32,329 nucleotides of DNA, taken from positions 1 through 32,329 of the forward strand of contig NZ_AEJC01000376.1 of the NCBI RefSeq assembly GCF_000317595.1, written 5' to 3'. Under the pieces are notes generated by a model, which worked only from the letters and a program-made list of their open reading frames with translations, had not been told where the DNA came from and ran no database searches. Shown here piece by piece: positions 24,200-32,156 of the stretch (the stretch's first letter is position 1; the number at the start of each line of letters is the position of its first letter). Source of the stretch: Streptomyces ipomoeae 91-03. Its GTDB lineage: Bacteria; Actinomycetota; Actinomycetes; Streptomycetales; Streptomycetaceae. The position numbers and the translations under genes are program-made.

Positions 24200-25009
24200 T
24201 CATGACCGCCGGTTCGCCGGCGGGTTGTCCAGCGTCAGGGCGGTGCAGCGGATCCCACCGCCGCCCTTGGCCAGTTCGGTCGTGACGAGTTCGACCACCT
24301 CCAGGCCGCGGTCGCGCAGCATGGCGGCGAGGCGCGGCGCGCCCTGGGTCATGGTCACGGTGGTTCCGTCGCTGACGAGGTTCAGCGCGAACCGCGCCGC
24401 CTCGTCGACGGACACCTCGATCAGGTCGACCCCGAGCCCGCGCAGGGTCCGCAGGCTACGCGCGTCGAGGGCCTCGGGGCAGTACGCCAGCGTGTCCGGG
24501 GTGATGACACCCACGGCCAGGTCGAGGTCGTACCAGCGGGCGCCCGCCGTGCTCAGCGGCACCACCTCGTACTCCAGTTCCCGGGCGAGCACTTCCAGCA
24601 TCCGCTCGTCGGTGCGCTGGCCGTACGCCGCCAGCAGCAGATCGCCGCAGGCCAGCGCGTCGCCCTGGCCGCTGAAGGCGTAAGGCGCCTCGATGACCTC
24701 GAACCCCCGACCGGCCAGCCACTCCTGGAAGTACGGCACCTCGGCCTTCCGCTCGGGCGGCGGGCAGCCCAGGACGGCCCGGTCGCCGCGGACCACGGCG
24801 GCGTTGGCGGTGAACACCATGTCCGGGCACTCCGGCGCGGACGGCACGTACTCGACCTTGCGGCCGGCCGTGAGATGCGCGGCCACGATCACCTGGTGCT
24901 CGGCGAGCGCCGCCTCGGTGTCGGGCTGGATCGCGGTGTCCATGTAGGGGTTGATCTCGTAGTCGACCCGGAAGTGGCTCGCGTCGGAGACAAGCAGTTC
25001 GCTGTTCAC
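24200..25009 (-). CDS. DDAH-like protein lacking the catalytic histidine
   Basis: A 269-residue paralogue of the protein at 7650-8492. It shares the family layout: PDMVFTANAAVV (about 62-73), GQGDAL (Asp about 117), FALNLVSDG (about 207-215) and a C-terminal Cys255 in GGGGIRCTAL. The catalytic His position (RFYHLDTAL in the paralogue) reads RWYDLDLAV, so Asp161 replaces His. SEGEGDY is also changed to FSGQGDA. It may have altered chemistry, such as amidine transfer or another nucleophile, or serve as a binding protein. It starts with GTG at 25009, preceded by GGAAGG, and is divergent from the DAHP synthase gene. Confidence 0.82.
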   Translation of the reverse strand: MNSELLVSDASHFRVDYEINPYMDTAIQPDTEAALAEHQVIVAAHLTAGRKVEYVPSAPECPDMVFTANAAVVRGDRAVLGCPPPERKAEVPYFQEWLAGRGFEVIEAPYAFSGQGDALACGDLLLAAYGQRTDERMLEVLARELEYEVVPLSTAGARWYDLDLAVGVITPDTLAYCPEALDARSLRTLRGLGVDLIEVSVDEAARFALNLVSDGTTVTMTQGAPRLAAMLRDRGLEVVELVTTELAKGGGGIRCTALTLDNPPANRRS

Positions 25010-25185
25010 GGTGCCTTCCCTCTGGTGGTCAGATCGAGCTCGCGGAACGGGTTGGGCTGGACAGTGCGCAGCCTCCTCGAACCGAGTCCAACAGCGCGTC
25101 GAATTGATCGCGAGACTTGAACGGCAAGACCAATCAAGTCCGCGGCGGACCGCGGCCGTTCACCGCCACGATCTTTTCCGTACAC

Positions 25186-25239
25186 GCGCGGAATACCGAC
25201 GGACATGGCGGAGCGCGGAATACCGCCGGACATGACGGA
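25186..25239. repeat. Tandem 27-bp repeat in the divergent promoter region
   Basis: Two adjacent 27-bp copies (25186-25212 and 25213-25239), each beginning GCGCGGAATACCG and ending CGGA, differ at two positions. They lie between the divergent DDAH-like and DAHP synthase genes and may be regulatory. Apart from this and the repeats at 25311-25360, nothing else was recognised in 25010-25553. Confidence 0.75.
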
Positions 25240-25310
25240 GTCCGTCCGGCACTTTCGGAGAAGAGCCGTCGGCGGGTGAAAAGCCACGGAGGATTCATTC
25301 CGCCGGTTCC

Positions 25311-25360
25311 GAACGTCTCCGAACGTCTCCGAACGTCTCCGAGCGGATCCGAATTTCGGA
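25311..25360. promoter_or_regulatory. 10-bp direct repeats plus palindrome upstream of DAHP synthase
   Basis: GAACGTCTCC occurs three times in perfect tandem (25311-25340), followed by a diverged fourth unit. The 13-bp palindrome TCCGAATTTCGGA follows at 25348-25360. The period of about one helical turn resembles the heptamer arrays bound by pathway activators, although SARP sites are usually spaced 11 bp. The array lies about 200 bases upstream of the first aromatic-pathway gene. Confidence 0.65.
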
Positions 25361-25553
25361 TTCCGGATTCCGGCGAACGACGAAGTCCCGGGCACCTGAC
25401 GAAGTTGACTGCCGCGCGTTGATCGCCCGGTGCCGCGACAGCACACTCGGCGAAGGTCGTCCGTCTGTGCGGCGCAGCGGCGCGGGTGACGGTGCGGCGT
25501 CCGGACATGCCCTCTCCGAGACGGTGAACGAATCACGACCACGGAGGTTCTTG

Positions 25554-26792
25554 GTGACCAGCGACGCGATCACGACCGGACCGGCCGCAGCCGGATCCGC
25601 CCTCTTGGAGGGCCGGAACGAGCTCTGGAGGGCACTTCCCGCACTGCAGCAGCCGGAGTGGGAGGACCTCGACCTCCTGGCCGACGTCACGTTCGACCTC
25701 GCCGACCGGCCGGCGCTGGTCACCGCCGGGGAGGTCGCCGAACTGCGCGGCCTGCTGGCCGAGGTGGTGGCCGGGCGGTTCCACGTGGTCCAGGCGGGAG
25801 ACTGCGCCGAGGACCCGGCCGAGTGCGAGCCCGAACACGTCAACCGCAAGGTGGCGCTGCTCGAAGCGCTGGCCGGGGTGATGTCCATGAACACCTTGCT
25901 GCCCACGCTCCGAATCGGCCGGATGGCGGGCCAGTTCGCCAAACCGCGCTCCCGCCCCACCGAGTCGGTGGACGGGGTGGAACTGCCGGTCTACCGGGGC
26001 CACATGGTCAACGGCCCGGAGCCGGACGCACGGCTGCGGCGCCCGGACCCGCGTCGGCTGCGCTCGGGCTACGAGGCGGCGAGCCGGGCCATGGAGGCGC
26101 TGCGGGGCCGGATCGCCGCACAGCCCCCGGCCTTCGGCACCCCGGTGTGGACCAGCCATGAGGCGCTGCTGCTCGACTACGAGGCGCCGCTGATCCGCCT
26201 CGACGAGACGGGCCGGCGCTACCTCGCCTCGACCCATTGGCCCTGGATCGGCTACCGCACCAACCAGTTGGACGGCGCCCATGTGGCGCTGCTGGCCTCC
26301 GTGGCCAACCCGGTGGCCTCCAAGGTCGGTCCGGGCATGAGCACCGGCGAACTGCTGGCCCTGTGCGAACGGCTCGACCCGGACCGCGAGCCGGGCCGGC
26401 TCACGCTGATCGCCAGGATGGGCGCGGACGCGATCGCCGAGCGGCTGCCGGCCATGGCCGCGGCCGTGCACGACGCGGGTCATCCGGTCATCTGGCTGTC
26501 GGACCCGATGCACGGCAACACGGTCGCCGGGCCGGGCGGCCTCAAGACCAGGCTCGTGGACACCGTCGTCCGCGAGGTGAAGGAATTCCAGAACGCGATC
26601 GGCGGCGTCGGCGCGGTCGTCGGCGGCCTGCATCTGGAGACCACGCCCGACGACGTCACCGAATGCGCGTCCGACGAGCGGTCCATGGAATCCGTCGGGG
26701 ACCGGTACACGAGTCTGTGTGATCCGCGGCTGAATCCGGCACAGGCGCTGGAGGTCGCCGCCGCCTGGCAGGGCCGGTCGCTTCTTCGATGA
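25554..26792 (+). CDS. phzC: Class II DAHP synthase (PhzC-like)
   Basis: A 412-residue class II 3-deoxy-D-arabino-heptulosonate 7-phosphate synthase. It condenses PEP and erythrose 4-phosphate to start the shikimate pathway. Recognisable segments are VVQAGDCAE (about 78-86), MAGQFAKPRS (about 123-132), the shikimate-type GYRTNQLDGAHVAL, WLSDPMHGNT (about 312-321) and GGLHLET. The GTG at 25554 sits right after GGAGGTTCTT. The ATG 45 codons earlier has no ribosome site and adds unlikely residues. A cluster copy of this enzyme usually boosts chorismate supply for an aromatic product, here the ADIC route encoded just downstream. Confidence 0.92.
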   Translation: MTSDAITTGPAAAGSALLEGRNELWRALPALQQPEWEDLDLLADVTFDLADRPALVTAGEVAELRGLLAEVVAGRFHVVQAGDCAEDPAECEPEHVNRKVALLEALAGVMSMNTLLPTLRIGRMAGQFAKPRSRPTESVDGVELPVYRGHMVNGPEPDARLRRPDPRRLRSGYEAASRAMEALRGRIAAQPPAFGTPVWTSHEALLLDYEAPLIRLDETGRRYLASTHWPWIGYRTNQLDGAHVALLASVANPVASKVGPGMSTGELLALCERLDPDREPGRLTLIARMGADAIAERLPAMAAAVHDAGHPVIWLSDPMHGNTVAGPGGLKTRLVDTVVREVKEFQNAIGGVGAVVGGLHLETTPDDVTECASDERSMESVGDRYTSLCDPRLNPAQALEVAAAWQGRSLLR

Positions 26793-26868
26793 CGGGCACC
26801 GCTTCCTGAATTCCTCAGCAGAACTCTCGGTCGGCCGCAGTCGATCGTCGTCGATCTTTGGGGTCGTT

Positions 26869-27651
26869 ATGAATGTCGATGGAATGGATGACAAGGTAGC
26901 GCTGGTCACCGGTGCGGCCGGTGGCATCGGTGAGGCCGTCGTGCGTACCCTCGCCGAGCGCGGCGCCATGGTGGCGATGCTCGACCGGAACGCGGACCGA
27001 CTCGAGGAACTGGCCGAGAAGGTGCGCGTCTCGGGCGGGCGGGCGGAGGCGTTCCCCGCGGACGTGACCGACAGCGCCGCGGTCGAGGCCGTCGTCGAAC
27101 AGGCCGAACAGCGCCTCGGCCCGCTGGACTACCTCGTCAACGCGGCCGGGGTGCTGCGCCTGGGCCAGGCGCGGGGCCTGACCGACGAGGACTGGGCGAC
27201 CACCTTCGCGGTGAACACCGCGGGCGTCTTCTTCGTCTCGCGTGCCGTGGTCAACCGCATGGTCGAGCGCAGGCAGGGCGCCATCGTGACGATCGCGTCC
27301 AACGCGGCCGGCACCGCGCGGGTGGACATGGCCGCGTACTCGGCGTCCAAGGCCGCGGCGACCATGTTCACCAAGTGCCTGGGCCTGGAGGTGTCGCGCT
27401 TCGGGATCCGCTGCAACGTGGTGGCCCCCGGCTCCACCGACACCCAGATGCTGACCGCCCTGTGGGACGACGGCGCGGAGCAGGCGTCGATCGACGGCGT
27501 GTCCTCCGCCTTCCGCGTCGGCATCCCGCTGGGGCGCATCGCGAGGCCGCAGCACATCGCCGACGCGGTGGTGTTCCTGCTCTCCGACCAGGCCGCCCAC
27601 ATCACGATGCACGACCTCACCGTCGACGGCGGCGCGGCGCTCGGCCACTAG
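26869..27651 (+). CDS. SDR, 2,3-dihydro-3-hydroxyanthranilate dehydrogenase type
   Basis: A 260-residue short-chain dehydrogenase. TGAAGGIG (about 14-21) binds NAD(P). The catalytic triad is Ser144, Tyr157 and Lys161 (YSASK). The closest functional relatives by context are DhbA/EntA-type enzymes that aromatise dihydrodiols. Placed between DAHP synthase and a PhzD-type isochorismatase, it should oxidise trans-2,3-dihydro-3-hydroxyanthranilate to 3-hydroxyanthranilate, as in benzoxazole, diazepinomicin and calcimycin pathways (established knowledge). It starts 76 bases after phzC. Confidence 0.88.
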   Translation: MNVDGMDDKVALVTGAAGGIGEAVVRTLAERGAMVAMLDRNADRLEELAEKVRVSGGRAEAFPADVTDSAAVEAVVEQAEQRLGPLDYLVNAAGVLRLGQARGLTDEDWATTFAVNTAGVFFVSRAVVNRMVERRQGAIVTIASNAAGTARVDMAAYSASKAAATMFTKCLGLEVSRFGIRCNVVAPGSTDTQMLTALWDDGAEQASIDGVSSAFRVGIPLGRIARPQHIADAVVFLLSDQAAHITMHDLTVDGGAALGH

Positions 27652-27726
27652 GCCCTCCGCCGCGCGGCGCTCCGCTCGAGGGGCCGGGACGGGCCGTTGG
27701 TTCACTGCGGCGCCGTTGTGGTCGCT

Positions 27727-27773
27727 CGCGGCGGAGCCGCATATCAGCAGAGCCCCGCGCCCCTTCGGGGCGC
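27727..27773. repeat. Dispersed intergenic repeat, copy 2, with hairpin
   Basis: 27727-27764 matches the element at 6191-6228. It runs into a 7-bp stem with a 3-base loop (GCGCCCC TTC GGGGCGC, 27757-27773) that could terminate or attenuate transcription between the SDR and phzD-like genes. The remaining part of this 200-base gap holds only the AGAGAGGA ribosome site of the next gene. Confidence 0.65.
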
Positions 27774-27851
27774 TGCCCGACCGCAGCCGACTCGGCCCGA
27801 CTTCACCCGACCTGCTTGGAACCGTCCTGCCCAGAGAGGACACATCTCGTC

Positions 27852-28511
27852 ATGGGGATCCCCGCCATCGCGGCCTATCCGATGCCGACCGAGAGCGAGT
27901 TGCCCGAGAACACCGCCCGGTGGGCGGTGGACCCGCACCGCGCGGTCCTGCTGATCCACGACATGCAGAAGTACTTCATCCAGCCCTTTCCCACCGGCCA
28001 GTCCCCGGTGACGGAGCTGCTCCGCAATGTCACCGCCCTGCGGGAGCGCTGCGCGGCGCTCGACATCCCGGTCGCCTACACCACCCAGCCGGGCGGGATG
28101 ACGGAGCAACAGCGCGGCCTGCTGCGGGACTTCTGGGGCTCCGGGATGACGGTCGCCCCGGAGCACCGGGAGGTGGTCGACCCGATCCGGCCCGAGTCGG
28201 GCGACCTGGTGCTGACCAAGTGGCGCTACAGCGCCTTCCACCGCACCCGACTCCTGGAGTCCATGCGGGCGCTGGGGCGTGACCAGCTCATCGTGTGCGG
28301 TGTGTACGCCCATGTCGGCATCCTCATGACCAGCGCGGACGCCTTCGGCGCCGACATCCAGCCGTTCCTCGTCGCCGACGCCATCGCCGACTTCTCGCAC
28401 GAGTACCACCGGTTCGCCCTGCGGTACGCGGCCGAGCGCTGCGCGATGACGGTGACGACCGCCACCGTTCTCGACCAGCTCGCCCTGCCGCAGGCCGGCA
28501 GCCGCATCTGA
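27852..28511 (+). CDS. phzD: Isochorismatase, PhzD type
   Basis: A 219-residue isochorismatase-fold hydrolase, close to PhzD length. [10 protein letters not shown] contains the catalytic Asp37 (PhzD Asp38), and [11 protein letters not shown] holds Lys123 (PhzD Lys122). [16 protein letters not shown] replaces the cysteine loop of other family members with the PhzD-like GVYAHVG. It hydrolyses the vinyl ether of 2-amino-2-deoxyisochorismate to give 2,3-dihydro-3-hydroxyanthranilate. The ATG at 27852 follows AGAGAGGA. The longer in-frame reading into the SDR gene was rejected. The phzE-like gene follows 14 bases later. Confidence 0.94.
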   Translation: MGIPAIAAYPMPTESELPENTARWAVDPHRAVLLIHDMQKYFIQPFPTGQSPVTELLRNVTALRERCAALDIPVAYTTQPGGMTEQQRGLLRDFWGSGMTVAPEHREVVDPIRPESGDLVLTKWRYSAFHRTRLLESMRALGRDQLIVCGVYAHVGILMTSADAFGADIQPFLVADAIADFSHEYHRFALRYAAERCAMTVTTATVLDQLALPQAGSRI

Positions 28512-28525
28512 CGGAAAGGAGGGCC

Positions 28526-30529
28526 ATGACGCACTCAGCGGAGACCGGCCCGCACGACGACACACTGCTGGGGCAGATCATGGCCGCGCGGCACGCGGAC
28601 TTCGCTTTGCTGCACCGGCCGCAGACGGGGCCGGCCGACCGGATCGAGGTGCTGGTCGGCGACACCGCCGAGGTCGCCGCCCTGGCCGACATCCCGCTGC
28701 CGAGCGGCGCCCCCCACCCGGACGGCGCTCCGGCCCCGGGCACCGGGAGCCCCGAGCACGACGTGCTGGTCGTGGTCCCCTACCGGCAGATCGCCGAGCG
28801 CGGGTTCGAGGCGGTGGACGACGGAGCCCCGGTGATCACGCTGCGCATCGCCGCGCAGGCGTCGATCCCCGTCGACGAGGCGCTCGCGCAGCTGCCGGAC
28901 ACCCGGATCGACCTGGTCGGCGGTGCCTTCGACATCGACGACGCGGCCTACGCGGACATCGTCCGCCGGGTGATCGCCGAGGAGATCGGCACCGGCGAGG
29001 GCGCCAACTTCGTGGTCCGGCGGTCCTTCGTCGCGGACGTCTCCGACTACTCGCCGCTCTCGGCACTGGCCGTCTTCCGCCGGCTGATGGAGCGGGAGCG
29101 GGGGGCGTACTGGACCTTCGTCATCCACGCGGGCGGCAGGACGTTCGTCGGCGCGACCCCCGAGCGGCATCTGAGCCTGTCCGGCGGGGTCGCGGTCATG
29201 AATCCGATCAGTGGCACCTACCGGTACCCGGCCGAGGGCCCCACGCTGACCGGGGTGCTGGGCTTCCTGGCGGACCCCAAGGAGGCCGACGAGCTCTCCA
29301 TGGTCGTGGACGAGGAACTGAAGATGGTGGCCCGCGTCAGCGACTTCGGGGTCCGGGTGAGCGGTCCGCATCTGATCGAGATGGCCGGCCTGGCGCACAC
29401 GGAGTACTTCGTCGAGGGACGGACGACCGCCGACCTCCGCGACATCCTCCGGGAGACCTTGTTCGCCCCCACGGTGACCGGCAGCCCGCTGCAGAGCGCG
29501 GCCAGGGTCGTCCGCAAGTTCGAGCCGCACGGCCGTGGTTACTACAGCGGCGTGGCGGCGCTCATCGGCCGCGACGCCGAGGGCGGTCGCACGCTGGACT
29601 CCTCGATCCTGATCCGGACGGCCGTCATCGACGCCGCGGGCCGGATGACCATCGGGGTGGGCGCCACCCTGGTCCGCGACTCCGATCCGGAGGCCGAGGC
29701 GGCCGAGACGAGGGCCAAGGCGGCCGGGCTGCTGTCCGCTCTCGGCCAGGCGCCCCCGCCCCGGCGGTCCACCCGGCGCTCGCGGCCGGCCTCCGGCGCC
29801 GGATCGTTCGCCCGGCATCCCGATGTCCTCGCCGCACTGCGGGAACGCAACAGCGCCCTTTCCTCCTTCTGGCTGGGGGCCGCCGCGCCCCGGGCGCACA
29901 CGGTGCCCGGGCTCGTCGACCGCAGGGTGCTGGTGGTGGACGCCGAGGACACCTTCACCGCGATGTGGGACCACCAGTTGCGTTCGCTCGGACCGACCGT
30001 GACGGTGCGTCGGTTCGACGAGGAGTACGACACCGACGGGTACGACCTCGTCGTGCTCGGGCCGGGGCCCGGGGACCCGCGGCAGCCGCACCACCCGAAG
30101 ATCGCCCACCTGCGCGCGGTCACACGCCGTCTGCTGGACGCGGGACGGCCGTTCCTCTCGGTGTGCCTGAGCCACCAGGTGCTGAGCGGCCTGCTCGGCC
30201 TCGACCTGGTCCGCAGGGACCGCCCCGACCAGGGCGTGCAGAAGAAGATCGACCTGTTCGGCCGGCCAGAGCCGGTCGGCTTTTACAACACCTTCGCGGC
30301 CCGTGCGGACGCGGACCTGATTGTCGCTCCGGGGGTGTCGGGTGCCGTCGAGGTGTGCCGGGACCAGGAGACCGGACAGGTGCACGCCCTGCGCGGCCCG
30401 GGCTTCCGCTCGGTCCAGTTCCACCCGGAATCGGTGCTCAGCCGGAACGGGGTGTACATCGTGGCCGATCTGCTCACCTCACTGCTGGAAGAGCGAACTC
30501 TCGTTCGTACAAGGCCTCTACTGCCCTAG
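28526..30529 (+). CDS. phzE: ADIC synthase (PhzE-like fused anthranilate-synthase homologue)
   Basis: A 667-residue fusion. The chorismate-binding domain (about 20-420) holds NPISGTYRYP, EADELSMVVDEELKM, and ERTT..DILRETLFAPTVTGSP-like blocks. A Pro/Arg linker (about 410-430) leads to a class I glutamine amidotransferase (about 470-660) with nucleophile Cys in SVCLSHQ and His-Glu in FHPES. PhzE enzymes convert chorismate and glutamine to 2-amino-2-deoxyisochorismate without releasing pyruvate. An anthranilate synthase would not need the adjacent phzD. GGAAAGGAGGG gives a strong ribosome site for the ATG at 28526. Confidence 0.94.
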   Translation: MTHSAETGPHDDTLLGQIMAARHADFALLHRPQTGPADRIEVLVGDTAEVAALADIPLPSGAPHPDGAPAPGTGSPEHDVLVVVPYRQIAERGFEAVDDGAPVITLRIAAQASIPVDEALAQLPDTRIDLVGGAFDIDDAAYADIVRRVIAEEIGTGEGANFVVRRSFVADVSDYSPLSALAVFRRLMERERGAYWTFVIHAGGRTFVGATPERHLSLSGGVAVMNPISGTYRYPAEGPTLTGVLGFLADPKEADELSMVVDEELKMVARVSDFGVRVSGPHLIEMAGLAHTEYFVEGRTTADLRDILRETLFAPTVTGSPLQSAARVVRKFEPHGRGYYSGVAALIGRDAEGGRTLDSSILIRTAVIDAAGRMTIGVGATLVRDSDPEAEAAETRAKAAGLLSALGQAPPPRRSTRRSRPASGAGSFARHPDVLAALRERNSALSSFWLGAAAPRAHTVPGLVDRRVLVVDAEDTFTAMWDHQLRSLGPTVTVRRFDEEYDTDGYDLVVLGPGPGDPRQPHHPKIAHLRAVTRRLLDAGRPFLSVCLSHQVLSGLLGLDLVRRDRPDQGVQKKIDLFGRPEPVGFYNTFAARADADLIVAPGVSGAVEVCRDQETGQVHALRGPGFRSVQFHPESVLSRNGVYIVADLLTSLLEERTLVRTRPLLP

Positions 30530-30558
30530 GATGACCATGCCGACTTAGGGGGAGAGGC

Positions 30559-31260
30559 ATGACGGGCGGACGACTCCGGCATCTGCGTGCGGCTGCGGTG
30601 AACATCGACGGTGTCATGGTGAACGACACCTTCAGTCCGGTGATCCACCACTTCATCGTCAGCCGGGGCGGTGTCTACACGGCGGAGCTGGAGCGGCGGA
30701 TCTTCTCGCAGCGGCAGGCCGAGGCCGCGCGGGTGATCGCCGAGGCGGCGGGCGTCGACTGGCCACCGGAGAAGGTGCTGGAGGAGTACTTCCGCGAGCG
30801 GGCCGAGTACGTGGCACGCCACCCGGTGCGGATCCTCGACGGCGCGGTCGCCATGGTCGAACTGCTGCGCTCGCTCGGGCTGCGGACCGTCTGCTACGGC
30901 GGCCTCGACCGCTCCCACTTCGACGCCGCCCTGGGCGGGCACGCCGGACTCTTCGACGACCCCGGGTATGTGTGCACCGACGCCTACCGCCCCGGGATCC
31001 GCGAGATCACCACGGAGACGTTCGGTCTCCGGCCCGACCAGGTGCTCGTCATCGACGACGTGGCGCGGGTCGCTGAGACGGCCCGTGAACTCGGGGTGCC
31101 CTTCATCGGCAATCCCAGCGGCTTCGAGCACGGCTTCCAGCGCGAGCTGATGCGCGAGGTGGGCGTACGGCATCTGGTGCGGTCGCCGGGCGAGATCGGG
31201 GAGGACCTGCTGCGCACCCTGGACGCCGAGGCCGCGGCCGGGACCTGCTGGCAGGGCTGA
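30559..31260 (+). CDS. Degenerate HAD-superfamily protein
   Basis: A 233-residue haloacid-dehalogenase fold protein. The motif I region reads AAAVNIDGVMVND, so the nucleophile Asp of DxDG is Asn15 while the second Asp17 remains. Motif III is RPGIREITTETFGLRPDQ, without an obvious Lys. Motif IV is VLVIDDVARV, which is normal. Classical phosphatase chemistry therefore looks unlikely. A GGGGGAGAG site lies before the ATG, 29 bases after phzE. Binding, regulation or a non-covalent hydrolysis are possible. The same degenerate form may exist in relatives, which I cannot check. Confidence 0.82.
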   Translation: MTGGRLRHLRAAAVNIDGVMVNDTFSPVIHHFIVSRGGVYTAELERRIFSQRQAEAARVIAEAAGVDWPPEKVLEEYFRERAEYVARHPVRILDGAVAMVELLRSLGLRTVCYGGLDRSHFDAALGGHAGLFDDPGYVCTDAYRPGIREITTETFGLRPDQVLVIDDVARVAETARELGVPFIGNPSGFEHGFQRELMREVGVRHLVRSPGEIGEDLLRTLDAEAAAGTCWQG

Positions 31261-31342
31261 CCGCGCAAAGCGCCGTGCACCATCAGGCAAATTGACGGGT
31301 GAACTTCACTCACGGATGTTCGACCTGCGCTATGAAATGACC

Positions 31343-32116
31343 ATGACAACACAAGGGAACGGACTCCTCACCGACAAGGTGGCCCTGATCACGGGTGCCA
31401 GCAGCGGGATCGGCGCCGCCGCCGCACGGGTCTTCGCACGCGAAGGCGCCTCGGTGCTGCTCGTCGCCAGACGGGAGAGACGACTGGCCGACCTGGTCGA
31501 CGAGTTGCAGGCCGACGGGTACAAGGCCCGGTACGCGATCGCCGATGTGGCGCGCGGCGACGAGGTCGCGGCGGCCGTGCGAGCCGCGGTGGAACACTTC
31601 GGACGGCTGGACGTGGCCTTCAACAACGCCGGCTACGGCGTGGAGCAGACGCCGCTGCACCTGATGGACGATCAGGTCTACGACCGGATCATGGACACGA
31701 ACGTCCGCGGCGTCTGGCACTGCCTGCGCCATGAGATCACCGCCATGCTGGAGACGGGCGGCGGCGCCATCGTCAACACCAGCAGCGTGGGCGGACTGGT
31801 GGCGACGCCGGTCGCGGCGCCCTACGTCACCTCCAAGCACGCGGTCGTCGGCCTGACGCGGGCCGCCGCGGCGGAGTACGCCGGCCAGGGCATCCGGGTC
31901 AACGCGGTGGCTCCGGGGACGACGCGCAGCGAGATGGTGACCGAGTGGTTCCAGAACAACCCCGCCGTGGAGCCGATACTCCACCAGCTCACCCCCCAGT
32001 CGCGAACGGCGGAGCCCGAGGAGATCGCCGAGGCGGCGGTCTGGCTCTGCAGTGACCGCGCCTCGTTCGCCACCGGTGTGGTCATGCCGGTGGACGGCGG
32101 ATTCACGATCCTGTGA
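31343..32116 (+). CDS. Short-chain dehydrogenase/reductase 2
   Basis: A 257-residue SDR. TGASSGIG (about 18-25) binds NAD(P), NNAGYG follows, the active-site serine lies in NTSSVGG, and YVTSK provides Tyr and Lys. The C-terminal PVDGGFTIL is typical. The ATG at 31343 was chosen, with a second ATG two codons earlier possible. A clear ribosome site is missing and TATGAA lies six bases upstream, so a leaderless transcript is conceivable. It follows the HAD gene by 82 bases. It may be an extra tailoring reductase of the pathway, or flanking. The substrate is not predictable. Confidence 0.85.
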   Translation: MTTQGNGLLTDKVALITGASSGIGAAAARVFAREGASVLLVARRERRLADLVDELQADGYKARYAIADVARGDEVAAAVRAAVEHFGRLDVAFNNAGYGVEQTPLHLMDDQVYDRIMDTNVRGVWHCLRHEITAMLETGGGAIVNTSSVGGLVATPVAAPYVTSKHAVVGLTRAAAAEYAGQGIRVNAVAPGTTRSEMVTEWFQNNPAVEPILHQLTPQSRTAEPEEIAEAAVWLCSDRASFATGVVMPVDGGFTIL

Positions 32117-32156
32117 CCGAACGGCGAGCGGGGTTCCGCTGACCCGACGGCGAACG

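Noticed and set aside
25311..25340. CRISPR-like array from the short direct repeats
   Set aside because: Units are 10 bp with no spacers, and no cas genes are present.
25006..25542. Small minus-strand ORFs in the divergent promoter region
   Set aside because: Arg-rich shadow composition, repeats in the middle and no ribosome site.
25419..25553. Upstream ATG start for the DAHP synthase
   Set aside because: It adds 45 residues that do not look like the family and has no ribosome site. GTG at 25554 follows GGAGG.
25554..30529. A phenazine cluster
   Set aside because: phzC, D and E-like genes are present, but phzF, phzA/B and phzG are absent here. The adjacent SDR instead points to 3-hydroxyanthranilate.
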